DNA of 29,993 nt. Origin: an uncultured Hungatella sp. Its GTDB lineage: Bacteria > Bacillota > Clostridia > Lachnospirales > Lachnospiraceae. A model generated the notes under the pieces. It was not told where the DNA came from. It did not search any database and saw only the letters and a list, made by a program, of their open reading frames with translations. This document shows, piece by piece, positions 6,404 through 15,800 of this stretch (within the stretch, counting starts at the first letter, position 1; each line of letters opens with the position of its first letter). The stretch is from NCBI GenBank assembly GCA_910585645.1, contig CAJUFP010000058.1, positions 1-29,993 on the forward strand, in the 5' to 3' direction. The position numbers were made by a program, and so were the translations under genes.

Positions 6404-8275
6404 ATGGACCAGGAATCTTCGTTTAACATTGAGGAAGAGCTGAAAAAGCTTCCGGGACAGCCGGGAGTCTACATTATGCACGATGCCAGAGATGAGATCA
6501 TCTATGTGGGCAAGGCCATCAGCCTGAAAAATCGGGTGAGGCAGTATTTTCAGAGCAGCAGGGGCAAGACGGCCAAGATTGAGCAGATGGTGTCCAGGAT
6601 CGCCAGGTTTGAGTACATTATCACAGACTCGGAGCTGGAGGCTCTGGTGCTGGAGTGTAACCTTATTAAGGAGCACAGGCCCAGGTACAATACCATGCTG
6701 AAGGATGACAAGGCCTACCCCTATATCAAGGTTACGGTGTCCGAGGATTTTCCCAGGGTTATGATGTCCAGGACCATGAAAAAGGATAAAAACAAATATT
6801 TCGGCCCATACACCAGCGTGGGGGCGGTCAATGACACGGTGGACCTGATTCACAAGCTGTACCAGATACGCACCTGTAACCGCAATCTGCCCAGGGATAC
6901 GGGGAAGGAGCGGCCCTGTCTGAACTATCACATCAAGCAGTGCAGCGCCCCCTGCCAGGGATATATTGAAAAAGAGGAGTATGCCAAGTCCATCGGCGAG
7001 GCCCTGGAGTTTTTAAACGGCCATTACGGAAAGCTTTTAAAGATGCTGGAGCAGAAAATGGGGGAGGCCTCCGAAAGGATGGACTTTGAGAAGGCCATTG
7101 AGTACCGGGAGCTTCTTGGCAGCGTGAAAAAGGTGGCCCAGAAACAGAAGATCACCAGCAGCGCCATGGAGGACCGGGACATCATCGCCATGGCAAAGGA
7201 CGACACGGACGCGGTGGTGCAGGTCTTTTTTGTGCGGGAGGGAAAGATCATCGGCCGGGACCATTTTCATGTGGCCGTGGGGGCCGAGGAGGATGACAGG
7301 CAGATACTTACCAGCTTTGTGAAGCAGTTTTACTCCGGGACGCCTTTTGTGCCAAGGGAGCTGTGGATGCAGGCGGAGCCGGAGGACAGTGAGGTCATAA
7401 CCAGGTGGCTGGGCGCTAAGCGGGGGCAGAAGGTAAAGATCGTGGTGCCTCAGAAAGGGCAGAAGGAGCGGTTGGTGGAGCTGGCGGAGAAAAACGCGGC
7501 TCTGGTGCTGTCCCAGGATAAGGAGAAGATCAAGCGGGAGGAGCTTCGGACCATAGGGGCTATGAACCAGATCGGAAGTCTCATAGGGCTGGATCACATA
7601 AGAAGGGTGGAGGCCTACGATATCTCCAACACCAGTGGTCTGGAGTCTGTGGGTTCTATGATCGTGTATGAGGACGGCAAGCCAAAGCGCAGCGATTACC
7701 GGAAGTTTAAGATCCAGACCGTGAAAGGGCCAAATGATTACGCTTCCATGAAGGAGGTGCTGACCAGGCGGTTCACCCACGGGATGGAGGAGGCCGCAAA
7801 ACTTAAGCTGGAGGACATGGATGAGGAGCTGGGAAGTTTTACCAGGTTTCCGGATCTTTTGATGATGGACGGCGGCAGAGGGCAGGTGAACATCGCCCTG
7901 GAGGTTCTTTCCGGGCTGGGGCTTGAGATCCCGGTGTGCGGCATGGTAAAGGATGATAATCATCGGACCAGAGGGTTATACTACAACAATGTGGAAGTTC
8001 CCATTGACAGACACTCGGAAGGGTTTCGGCTTATTACCAGGATCCAGGACGAGGCTCACCGGTTTGCCATTGAGTATCACAGGAGTCTGCGGGGAAAGGG
8101 GCAGGTGAAGTCGGTTCTGGACGATATTCCGGATATCGGGCCTGCCAGGCGCAAGGCCCTGATGAGGCAGTTTAAATCCCTGGAAGCGGTGAAGGAGGCC
8201 ACCATGGAACAGCTGATGGAGACACCGGGCATGAACCGGAAGGCAGCGGAGAGTGTGTACCAGTTTTTTCGGTGA
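6404..8275 (+). CDS. uvrC: Excinuclease ABC subunit C
   Basis: The 623-residue protein makes both incisions in nucleotide-excision repair after UvrA/UvrB have marked the lesion. The N-terminal GIY-YIG nuclease (about 15-95) is seen in GVYIMHDARDEIIYVGKA and RVRQYF. A Cys-containing segment (CNRNLP, RPCLNYHIKQCSAPCQG) follows. The UVR domain that contacts UvrB covers ERMDFEKAIEYREL. The RNase H-like endonuclease domain contains VEAYDISNTSGLESVGSMIV and LLMMDGGRGQ. Tandem helix-hairpin-helix motifs end the protein (DIPDIGPARRKAL, METPGMNRKAAESVY). Length and domain order are normal. GGGGAGAGG precedes the ATG. It is followed at 48 bases by hprK with no terminator between. Confidence 0.97.
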   Translation: MDQESSFNIEEELKKLPGQPGVYIMHDARDEIIYVGKAISLKNRVRQYFQSSRGKTAKIEQMVSRIARFEYIITDSELEALVLECNLIKEHRPRYNTMLKDDKAYPYIKVTVSEDFPRVMMSRTMKKDKNKYFGPYTSVGAVNDTVDLIHKLYQIRTCNRNLPRDTGKERPCLNYHIKQCSAPCQGYIEKEEYAKSIGEALEFLNGHYGKLLKMLEQKMGEASERMDFEKAIEYRELLGSVKKVAQKQKITSSAMEDRDIIAMAKDDTDAVVQVFFVREGKIIGRDHFHVAVGAEEDDRQILTSFVKQFYSGTPFVPRELWMQAEPEDSEVITRWLGAKRGQKVKIVVPQKGQKERLVELAEKNAALVLSQDKEKIKREELRTIGAMNQIGSLIGLDHIRRVEAYDISNTSGLESVGSMIVYEDGKPKRSDYRKFKIQTVKGPNDYASMKEVLTRRFTHGMEEAAKLKLEDMDEELGSFTRFPDLLMMDGGRGQVNIALEVLSGLGLEIPVCGMVKDDNHRTRGLYYNNVEVPIDRHSEGFRLITRIQDEAHRFAIEYHRSLRGKGQVKSVLDDIPDIGPARRKALMRQFKSLEAVKEATMEQLMETPGMNRKAAESVYQFFR

Positions 8276-8323
8276 GACAAACCCGCGCGGGGACAGAGAG
8301 AATGAAAAGGAGAAGGGAAAATT

Positions 8324-9253
8324 ATGTATGGAGTTACCATTGCGGAACTGATCGAGAAGATGAAGTTAAAGAATATGACCCCTGAGATCGATGTGGAGAA
8401 GGCGGTCCTGACTCACCCGGACGTGAACCGTCCCGCCCTGCAGCTGGCCGGGTTTTTTGACCATTTTGACAAGGACAGGGTGCAGATCATCGGGTTTGTG
8501 GAGCAGGAGTATCTGCGGCAGATGGACCCGGAGCGGAAAAAGGAGATGTACGACCGTCTCCTGGCAGAGCACATCCCCTGCCTGATCTTCAGCCGCGGGT
8601 TTGTGCCTGAAGAGGAGCTTCTTGCCATGTGTAATTACTACGACGTTCCCTGCATGGTGTCGGACCAGAGCACGTCGGCCCTGATGGCGGAGGTCATCCG
8701 CTGGCTTAATGTAAAGCTGGCGCCCTGCATCAGCATCCACGGGGTTCTGGTGGATGTGTTCGGCGAGGGCGTGCTGATCATGGGGGAGAGCGGCATCGGC
8801 AAGAGCGAGGCGGCTCTGGAGCTGATCAAGAGGGGCCACCGTCTGGTGACGGACGACGTGGTGCAGATCCAGAAGGTCAGCGACGACACGCTGGTTGGCT
8901 CGGCGCCGGATATTACCAAGCATTTTATTGAGCTGCGCGGCATAGGAATTATTGACGTGAGAAGTTTGTACGGCGTGGAGAGCATCAAGGATACCCAGGC
9001 GATTGACATGGTCATAAAGCTGGAGGAGTGGAACCGGGATAAGGAGTACGACCGACTGGGGCTGGAGAACCAGTACACGGAGTTTTTAGGCAACCAGGTG
9101 GTGTGTCACGCCATCCCCATGCGGCCAGGGAGAAATGTGGCCATCATCGTGGAGACGGCTGCCATCAACTACCGCCAGAAGAAGATGGGGTATAACGCGG
9201 CCAAGGAGCTGTACAACCGGGTGCAGGCCAATCTGGCAAAGCCCAAGATATGA
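8324..9253 (+). CDS. hprK: HPr kinase/phosphorylase
   Basis: The 309-residue protein phosphorylates Ser46 of HPr or Crh in response to glycolytic intermediates and removes the phosphate at high inorganic phosphate, controlling carbon-catabolite repression. The N-terminal domain covers about residues 1-128. The catalytic domain has SIHGVLVDVFGEGVLI, the P-loop GESGIGKSE (about 154-162) and the HPrK signature LRGIGIIDVRSLYG (about 204-217). The C-terminal part contains PMRPGRNVAIIVETAA. AAGGAGAAGGG precedes the ATG. It overlaps murB by the sequence ATGA if the earliest murB start is used. A likely target, a Crh-like protein, lies about 3 kb downstream in the same gene run. Confidence 0.96.
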   Translation: MYGVTIAELIEKMKLKNMTPEIDVEKAVLTHPDVNRPALQLAGFFDHFDKDRVQIIGFVEQEYLRQMDPERKKEMYDRLLAEHIPCLIFSRGFVPEEELLAMCNYYDVPCMVSDQSTSALMAEVIRWLNVKLAPCISIHGVLVDVFGEGVLIMGESGIGKSEAALELIKRGHRLVTDDVVQIQKVSDDTLVGSAPDITKHFIELRGIGIIDVRSLYGVESIKDTQAIDMVIKLEEWNRDKEYDRLGLENQYTEFLGNQVVCHAIPMRPGRNVAIIVETAAINYRQKKMGYNAAKELYNRVQANLAKPKI

Positions 9254-10200
9254 TAAGGATGTCAGGGGGAGAGATGGAAGATTTTTATAAGCGTTTGGCA
9301 GGAATCCTGGCGGATGACTGTATCAGGACAGAGGAGCCTATGAGAAACCACACCACATTTCGGATCGGAGGTCCCGCAAGGTACTTTGTGACCCCAAAGA
9401 CACAAAAGGAGCTGACAGAGGTTGTGATGCTGTGCCAGAGCGCGGCTGTGCCGTTTTGTGTTATCGGAAACGGCAGCAACCTTCTGGTAAATGACACGGG
9501 ATACCGGGGAGTGGCAGTGTCCACGGAGCGCTTGACGCGGTGGGAGATCAGGGGGGAGGCCGGTGGGGATGTGGTCGGTCAGAAGGTGGTCCTGGCCGCG
9601 TCGGCAGGTATCCTTCTTTCCAGACTGGCAAAGGCGGCTGCCGGGGAGAGCCTGACAGGTCTTGAGTTTGCCGCCGGGATACCGGGGACCCTGGGAGGCG
9701 CGGTGGTGATGAACGCAGGCGCCTACGGCTCTGAGATGAAGGATGTGCTGCGCTGGGTCCGGGTGCTGGATCGTCAGGGCGCTGTGAGAGAGCTTACTCT
9801 GCCCCAGCTGGACCTTGGGTATCGTACGAGCTGCATTGAAGCAGAGGGGTATGTGGTCCTGGAGGCAGGGCTCTGCCTTGGAAAGGGGGACCGGGAGGAG
9901 ATCCTTGGAAAGATGAAGGAGCTGGCCGCAAAAAGGCGGGAAAAGCAGCCTCTGGAATACCCCAGCGCCGGCAGTACATTTAAACGGCCCAAAGGGTATT
10001 TTGCGGGAAAGCTGATTGACGACGCGGGGCTTCGGGGCTTTCGGGTAGGGGACGCCCAGGTGTCGGAGAAGCACTGCGGGTTTGTCATTAACCGGGGAAA
10101 GGCGTCCGCGGCGGATGTGATCAACCTGTGCGGCCAGGTGAGACGCCGGGTTAAGGAGCGTTTTGGCGTGGAGCTGGAGCTGGAGGTGAAGCAGCTTTAG
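9250..10200 (+). CDS. murB: UDP-N-acetylenolpyruvoylglucosamine reductase MurB
   Basis: The protein, up to 316 residues, is the FAD enzyme that reduces UDP-GlcNAc-enolpyruvate to UDP-MurNAc in peptidoglycan synthesis. FAD-binding motifs are TTFRIGGPARYFV, VIGNGSNLLV and GIPGTLGGAVVMNAGAYG. The catalytic segment YPSAGSTFKRP contains the active Ser and marks the type II form; GFRVGDAQVSEKHCGFVIN ends the substrate domain. The start is uncertain. ATG at 9250 overlaps the hprK stop, ATG at 9259 has AAGG close by, and ATG at 9274 follows GGGGGAG with a very short gap. All are in frame, and the protein core begins near MEDFYKRL. Confidence 0.95.
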   Translation: MIRMSGGEMEDFYKRLAGILADDCIRTEEPMRNHTTFRIGGPARYFVTPKTQKELTEVVMLCQSAAVPFCVIGNGSNLLVNDTGYRGVAVSTERLTRWEIRGEAGGDVVGQKVVLAASAGILLSRLAKAAAGESLTGLEFAAGIPGTLGGAVVMNAGAYGSEMKDVLRWVRVLDRQGAVRELTLPQLDLGYRTSCIEAEGYVVLEAGLCLGKGDREEILGKMKELAAKRREKQPLEYPSAGSTFKRPKGYFAGKLIDDAGLRGFRVGDAQVSEKHCGFVINRGKASAADVINLCGQVRRRVKERFGVELELEVKQL

Positions 10201-10314
10201 GAGTCCCGCGGGGGAGGATGTATCCGGCGCGGGAAAGACAGGCTGCCGACCTGTAAGGCGCACTAAAGGCGGCAGGAAATACATACCAGGAGAAACAGGA
10301 AGGAGTTTTTAGCG

Positions 10315-11190
10315 ATGGAGCTGGTGATCGTGACGGGAATGTCAGGGGCAGGCAAGACCGTGGCGTTAAAAATGCTGGAGGATATGGGGTATTACTGTGT
10401 GGATAACCTGCCGATCCCCCTGGTGGAGAAATTTGCCCAGCTGGTGTTGGACAGCCAGGGCAAAAGCAGCCATGTGGCCCTTGGGATCGATATCCGAAGC
10501 GGCGAGGATCTGTCTATGCTGGACGGGATCCTGGATTCCTGGAAGGCGGAGGCGGTCCCTTTTGAGATTTTATTCCTTGACGCCGGGGATCAGGTGCTGA
10601 TTAAGCGGTACAAGGAGACCAGGCGCAGCCATCCTCTGTCGGGAAGCGGCAGGGTGGACCAGGGAATCCGCAGAGAGCGGGAGAAGCTGGCTTTTTTGAA
10701 AAGAAAGGCAGGCATTATCATTGACACCAGCAAGCTTCTGACCAAGGAGCTAAGGCAGGAGCTGGAGAAGATCTTCATGGAGGATAAAAGCTATGGCAAC
10801 CTGTTTGTGACGGTTCTGTCTTTTGGGTTTAAGTACGGGATCCCCGCGGACGCGGATCTGGTGTTTGACGTCCGGTTTCTGCCAAACCCCTTCTATGTGG
10901 AGGAGCTTCGGGCCAGGACCGGGGAGGAAAAGGATGTCCAGGATTACGTGATGCAGGGGGGAACGGCGGAAGCGTTTTTGACAAAGCTTTACGACATGGT
11001 GGATTTTCTCATGCCCAACTACATCCTGGAGGGGAAGAACCAGCTGGTGATCGCCATCGGGTGTACCGGGGGAAAGCACAGGTCTGTCACCATTGCCAAC
11101 GCCCTGTACAGGCATCTGGAGGGAGAAAAGGAGCTGGGAGTGAAGATTGAGCACCGGGATATTGACAACGACAGTAAGAGGAAGAAGTAG
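10315..11190 (+). CDS. rapZ: RNase adapter / nucleotide-binding protein RapZ (YvcJ)
   Basis: The 291-residue protein has a P-loop, GMSGAGKT (residues 8-15), followed by the family signature YYCVDNLP. The C-terminal domain carries SFGFKYGIPADADLVFDVRFLPNP and the second conserved motif IGCTGGKHRSV. In E. coli, RapZ guides RNase E to the GlmZ RNA and senses GlcN6P, linking it to cell-wall precursor supply. In B. subtilis, YvcJ is a GTPase/ATPase linked to competence. Which role applies in Clostridia is not settled. GGAAGGAG precedes the ATG. It follows murB by about 114 bases, which include a CCCGCG...CGCGGG stem. In B. subtilis, yvcK follows this gene; here whiA follows directly. Confidence 0.95.
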   Translation: MELVIVTGMSGAGKTVALKMLEDMGYYCVDNLPIPLVEKFAQLVLDSQGKSSHVALGIDIRSGEDLSMLDGILDSWKAEAVPFEILFLDAGDQVLIKRYKETRRSHPLSGSGRVDQGIRREREKLAFLKRKAGIIIDTSKLLTKELRQELEKIFMEDKSYGNLFVTVLSFGFKYGIPADADLVFDVRFLPNPFYVEELRARTGEEKDVQDYVMQGGTAEAFLTKLYDMVDFLMPNYILEGKNQLVIAIGCTGGKHRSVTIANALYRHLEGEKELGVKIEHRDIDNDSKRKK

Positions 11191-11204
11191 AGGGGGAAGG
11201 CGCT

Positions 11205-12209
11205 ATGTCATTTTCTTCCAGGGTAAAGGAGGAGCTGTCCAGGCAGCTTGGCCCTGCCAGACACTGTCAGATAGCGGAAATAGCGGCAATTTTAAGCCTC
11301 TGCGGCAGGATTGAGATTGACGAGGACGATAAGCTGTGCATCAAGATCAGCACGGAAAACGCGGCAGTTGCAAGAAAGTGCTTTACATTATTGAAAAAAA
11401 CATTTAATATAAGTACGGATATTGTTATCCGCCGCAATGCTTATCTGAACAAGAAGCGCTCGTTTCAGGTGGCGGTCTTAGAGGATGAGGACGCCAGAAG
11501 GGTGCTTCTGGCCACGAAGCTTTTGGATGAGCATGGGGAGATCGGCGAGAATCTGTCTGTGGTGGGGAATCTGGTGGTCCAGAATTCCTGCTGCCGGCGG
11601 GCGTTCTTGCGGGGCGCGTTTCTGGCGGCCGGGTCCATAAGCGACCCGGAAAAGTTTTACCATTTTGAGATCGCCTGTACTGCCCAGCCTAAGGCCAGGC
11701 AGCTGCAGGACATTATGGCAACGTTTGATGTGGACGCCAGGATCGTGCAGAGGAAAAAATATTTCGTGGTTTATGTCAAGGAGGGCAGCCAGATTGTAGA
11801 TCTCCTTAACGTGATGGAGGCTCCTGTGGCTCTTATGGAACTGGAGAATATCCGGATTTTGAAAGAGATGCGCGGTAGTGTCAATCGGCAGGTAAACTGC
11901 GAGACAGCCAACATTAACAAGACGGTGTCAGCGGCTGTGAAACAGATGGAGGACATTGTCTGCATAAGGGATATGATGGGGCTGGAGCAGCTTCCCGAAG
12001 GGCTTTGCCAGATCGCGAGACTTCGCCTGGAGCGTCCGGAGGCATCCCTTAAGGAACTGGGAGAAGCGCTGAATCCTGTTGTGGGGAAATCAGGGGTAAA
12101 CCACCGGCTCAGAAAGCTGAGTATCCTGGCAAAAGAGCTGCGGGAGAAAGGCGGGACGGAAAATGGCCTGCCGGCCGTTCAAAGGAATGAGGAGGAGAAT
12201 TATGATTAG
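11205..12209 (+). CDS. whiA: DNA-binding protein WhiA
   Basis: The 334-residue protein combines a LAGLIDADG homing-endonuclease-like N-terminal part, which has lost catalysis in this family, with a C-terminal helix-turn-helix. The N-terminus SFSSRVKEELSRQ is typical. Other conserved segments are CCRRAFLRGAFLAAGSISDP, YHFEIAC and NRQVNCETANINKTV; the HTH region contains LKELGEALNPVVGKSGVNHR. WhiA affects sporulation in actinobacteria and division or chromosome organisation in Firmicutes. GGGGGAAGG precedes the ATG. Its 3' end overlaps the Crh-like gene by 8 bases, so the two are translationally coupled. Confidence 0.96.
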   Translation: MSFSSRVKEELSRQLGPARHCQIAEIAAILSLCGRIEIDEDDKLCIKISTENAAVARKCFTLLKKTFNISTDIVIRRNAYLNKKRSFQVAVLEDEDARRVLLATKLLDEHGEIGENLSVVGNLVVQNSCCRRAFLRGAFLAAGSISDPEKFYHFEIACTAQPKARQLQDIMATFDVDARIVQRKKYFVVYVKEGSQIVDLLNVMEAPVALMELENIRILKEMRGSVNRQVNCETANINKTVSAAVKQMEDIVCIRDMMGLEQLPEGLCQIARLRLERPEASLKELGEALNPVVGKSGVNHRLRKLSILAKELREKGGTENGLPAVQRNEEENYD

Positions 12210-12456
12210 AAGAACCATTACGATCGAACTGGAATCGGGTCTGGAGGCAAGGCCCGTGGCCATGCTGGTGCAGGTGGCCAGCCAGTACGACAGCAGCATC
12301 TATGTGGAATGTGATTCCAGACGGGTTAACGCCAAGAGCATCATGGGCATGATGACCCTTGGGCTGACAGCAGGGGAACAGGTTATTGTGACAGCGGAGG
12401 GGACAGACGAGGAGAACGCTGTAGACGGGATAGAGAAGTATCTGACGGTGGGGTAA
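12202..12456 (+). CDS. Crh-like HPr family protein, His15 replaced by Glu
   Basis: The 84-residue protein has the HPr fold pattern. The active-site region reads SGLEARPVAMLV, with Glu exactly at position 15 where HPr of the sugar phosphotransferase system has the phosphorylated His. The regulatory region VNAKSIMGMMTLGL keeps Ser46, the HPr-kinase target. B. subtilis Crh likewise lacks His15 (it has Gln), and crh also follows whiA there, so this is probably a catabolite-repression regulator acting with CcpA rather than a sugar phosphocarrier. The start at 12202 follows GAGGAGG and overlaps the end of whiA by 8 bases; an earlier in-frame ATG at 12163 lies inside whiA. hprK lies about 3 kb upstream. 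Confidence 0.88.
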   Translation: MIRRTITIELESGLEARPVAMLVQVASQYDSSIYVECDSRRVNAKSIMGMMTLGLTAGEQVIVTAEGTDEENAVDGIEKYLTVG

Positions 12457-12487
12457 AGCGCAAACGGGTTCACAAGGGGGAAGGAAT

Positions 12488-12679
12488 ATGCCTGATAGCG
12501 CTGAAATTGCGAAAACTACAATAGACGATTTTAGAGAGATTCAGAGATATATGGTGATAGCGAGAGAGGAGAACGCGACAAAGACATATGCGGAGTTGAA
12601 GGAGAAGTATATTTCTTTAAAGGCGCTCCTTAGCGTTTTAGGTGTGAATCTTACAGAGATCGATAAGATCAAGGAATAA
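12488..12679 (+). CDS. Small helical protein, function unknown
   Basis: The 63-residue protein follows the Crh-like gene by 31 bases and has a clear ribosome site (GGGGGAAGGAAT). The sequence is charged and predicted to be almost wholly helical, with a possible short coiled coil in IQRYMVIAREENATKTYAELKEKY (residues about 18-41, read in parts). No Cys, signal peptide or membrane segment is present. A strong terminator follows at 12692. It closes the whiA-Crh run and may be conserved at this place in relatives, but no family was recognised. Confidence 0.65.
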   Translation: MPDSAEIAKTTIDDFREIQRYMVIAREENATKTYAELKEKYISLKALLSVLGVNLTEIDKIKE

Positions 12680-12691
12680 GAAACATGGGAC

Positions 12692-12741
12692 AGGCCGGGC
12701 AGGCGCGTCAAAAAGACGAAGGTGCCCGGCCTTGTTTTTAT
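12692..12741 (+). terminator. Terminator at end of hprK-whiA gene run
   Basis: AGGCCGGGCA (12692-12701) pairs with TGCCCGGCCT (12723-12732), with an inner CGTC/GACG stem, and TTGTTTTTATTT follows. It separates the upstream run from dnaE, which has its own promoter. Confidence 0.88.
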
Positions 12742-12770
12742 TTGAGGGGAATGCAATTTGGGGGAAAGTG

Positions 12771-12779
12771 TGGTATACT
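12771..12779 (+). promoter_or_regulatory. Extended -10 promoter of dnaE
   Basis: TGG directly precedes TATACT (12774-12779), forming an extended -10 element. No good -35 box lies 16-18 bases upstream. It sits 30 bases before the dnaE start codon and just after the upstream terminator. Confidence 0.5.
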
Positions 12780-12809
12780 TTCAGGAAAGAAAAGGACGGA
12801 GGAGATACC

Positions 12810-15800
12810 ATGGCATTTACACATCTGCATGTCCATACGGAGTACAGCCTTCTGGACGGTTCCTGTAAGATACGGGAGCTGGCGGCCAGGGCTAAGGAGC
12901 TGGGCATGGACAGCATGGCGATCACGGACCATGGAGCCATGTACGGGGTCATTGATTTTTACCGGGCGGCCAGGGAGGAGGGCATAAAGCCCATCATCGG
13001 GTGCGAGGTTTACGTTTCTCCCGGTTCCCGGTTTGACAGGGAGACGGTAAACGGGGAGGACAGGTATTACCATCTGGTTCTGCTGGCGGAGAATAATAGA
13101 GGATATGAGAATCTGATGAAGATCGTGTCCAAGGGGTATATTGACGGTTTTTATTATAAGCCCAGGGTGGATTACGAGATTCTTCAGACGTTCCATGAGG
13201 GGATCATCTGCCTGTCCGCCTGTCTGGCGGGGGAGGTTCAAAAGTATCTGGAAAGGGGGCTGTACCAGCAGGCAAAGGAGGCGGCCTTAAGGTATGAGGG
13301 GATTTTCGGGAAGGGGAACTTTTTTCTGGAGCTGCAGGACCACGGGATTCCGGCTCAGAAGACGGTGAATCAGGCCCTTCTGCGCCTTTCTAAGGATCTG
13401 GACATAGACCTGGTGGCCACCAATGACATCCACTATACTCTGGCAGAGGACGCGGCGGCTCACGACATCCTTCTGTGCATCCAGACCGGGAAAAAGGTGG
13501 CTGACGAGAACCGGATGCGGTATGAGGGGGGACAGTTTTACTGTAAGTCCGAGGAGGAGATGCGGGCGCTGTTTCCCTATGCCCAGCAGGCTCTGGACAA
13601 TACCCACAAGATTGCGGACAGGTGCAATGTGGAGATTGAGTTTGGGGTGACTAAGCTGCCAAGGTTTGACGTGCCTGACGGCTACGATTCCTGGGGGTAT
13701 CTGAACAAGCTGTGCGGGGAAGGTATGGCCAGGCGGTATCCGGAGGATGACGGAACCCTTAAGAAGAGGCTGGATTATGAGCTGGACGTGATACACACCA
13801 TGGGGTATGTGGATTATTTTCTGATCGTGTGGGATTTCATCCATTTTGCCCGCTCCCACGGGATCATGGTGGGGCCGGGAAGAGGGTCTGCGGCGGGGAG
13901 TATTGTGGCCTACTGTTTGGAGATCACCAACATTGACCCCATCCGGTATAACCTGCTGTTTGAGCGTTTTCTCAACCCGGAGCGGGTGTCCATGCCGGAT
14001 ATTGATATTGACTTCTGCTATGAGCGCAGGCAGGAGGTCATTGACTACGTGGTGGAAAAGTACGGGAAGGATCAGGTGGTGCAGATCGTCACCTTCGGTA
14101 CTCTGGCGGCCAGGGGCGTGGTGCGGGATGTTGGCAGAGTTCTGGACCTGCCTTTTGCCAAGTGCGACGCGGTGGCCAAGATGATCCCAAAGGATCTGGG
14201 CATTACCCTGGAAAAGGCCCTTAAGATCAGCCCTGACCTTAAAAAGGCTTATGGGGAGGACCAGGACGTAAAGTATCTCATCGACATGTCCATGCGGCTG
14301 GAGGGACTTCCCAGACACACTTCCATGCACGCGGCGGGGGTGGTTATCAGCCGGACGGCGGTGGACAATTATGTGCCTCTTTCCAGAGCCCAGGACGGCA
14401 CCATCACCACCCAGTTTACCATGACTACCCTGGAGGAGCTGGGGCTTCTGAAGATGGATTTTCTGGGGCTTCGGACCCTGACCGTGATTCAGGATGCGGT
14501 GGAGCAGGTGAAAAAGGGCAGAGGCATTGAACTGGATATTGACGCCATTGATTTTAATGATAAGAAGGTTTTGGATTCCATCGGCACGGGGAAGGATGAC
14601 GGGGTGTTCCAGTTAGAGAGCAGCGGCATGAAGAGCTTTATGAAGGAGCTAAAGCCCCAGAATCTGGAGGATATTATTGCCGGGATCTCTCTGTACCGGC
14701 CGGGGCCAATGGATTTTATCCCCAAATATCTCAAGGGGAAGAATCAGCAGGCGTCAGTGACCTACGACTGCCCCCAGCTGGAGCCGATCTTAAATTCCAC
14801 CTACGGGTGTATTGTGTATCAGGAGCAAGTGATGCAGATCGTGCGGGATCTGGCCGGTTATACCCTGGGGCGAAGCGACCTGGTGCGCAGGGCCATGTCC
14901 AAGAAAAAGGCGTCGGTGATGGAAAAGGAGCGGAAGAATTTCGTCTACGGCAATGAGGAGGAGGGGGTTAAGGGCTGCGTCAACAACGGCATTGACGAGA
15001 AGACGGCCAACCACATTTTTGACGAGATGACGGATTTTGCTAGCTATGCCTTTAACAAGTCCCACGCGGCATGTTACGCGGTGGTGGCTTACCAGACGGC
15101 GTATTTGAAATACTATTATCCCAGGGAGTTTATGGCGGCCCTTATGACCTCGGTGATCGACAATGGAAACAAGAGCGCGGAGTATATTCTTACATGCCGG
15201 CAGATGGGGATTCCTATTTTGCCTCCGGATATTAATGAGGGGGTCAGCGGGTTTTCGGTGTCCGGGGACGCTATCCGCTACGGGCTGTCAGCCATCAAAA
15301 GCGTGGGACGGTCTGTGGTGGAGTCCATCGTGGCGGAGCGGACGGCAAACGGGCCTTTTCGGACCATGGATGATTTTGTGGAGCGCATGGGAGGCAAGGA
15401 GGTGAACCGGCGGACCCTGGAGAATTTTATTAAGGCAGGGGCTTTGGACAGCCTGCCGGGAAAACGGCGTCAGAAGGTGATGGTGGCGTCGGATATGCTG
15501 GATCAGAAGAGCAAGGACAGGAAGAATACCATGGAGGGGCAGATGTCCTTATTTGACCTTGTGTCCGAGGAGGAGAAGCGGAATTTTCAGATCACATTTC
15601 CCGATGTGGAGGAGTTTCGGAAGGAGGAGCTTCTGGCTTTTGAGAAGGAGACCCTGGGCATCTATGTCAGCGGCCATCCGCTGGAGGCTTTTGAGTCCCT
15701 GTGGAGATCCTGCGTGACGGCCGTATCGTCGGATTTTGTGGTGGACGAGGAGACGGAGCGGGCAAAGGCGGAGGACAACTCCAGGGTGACCATCGGAGGC

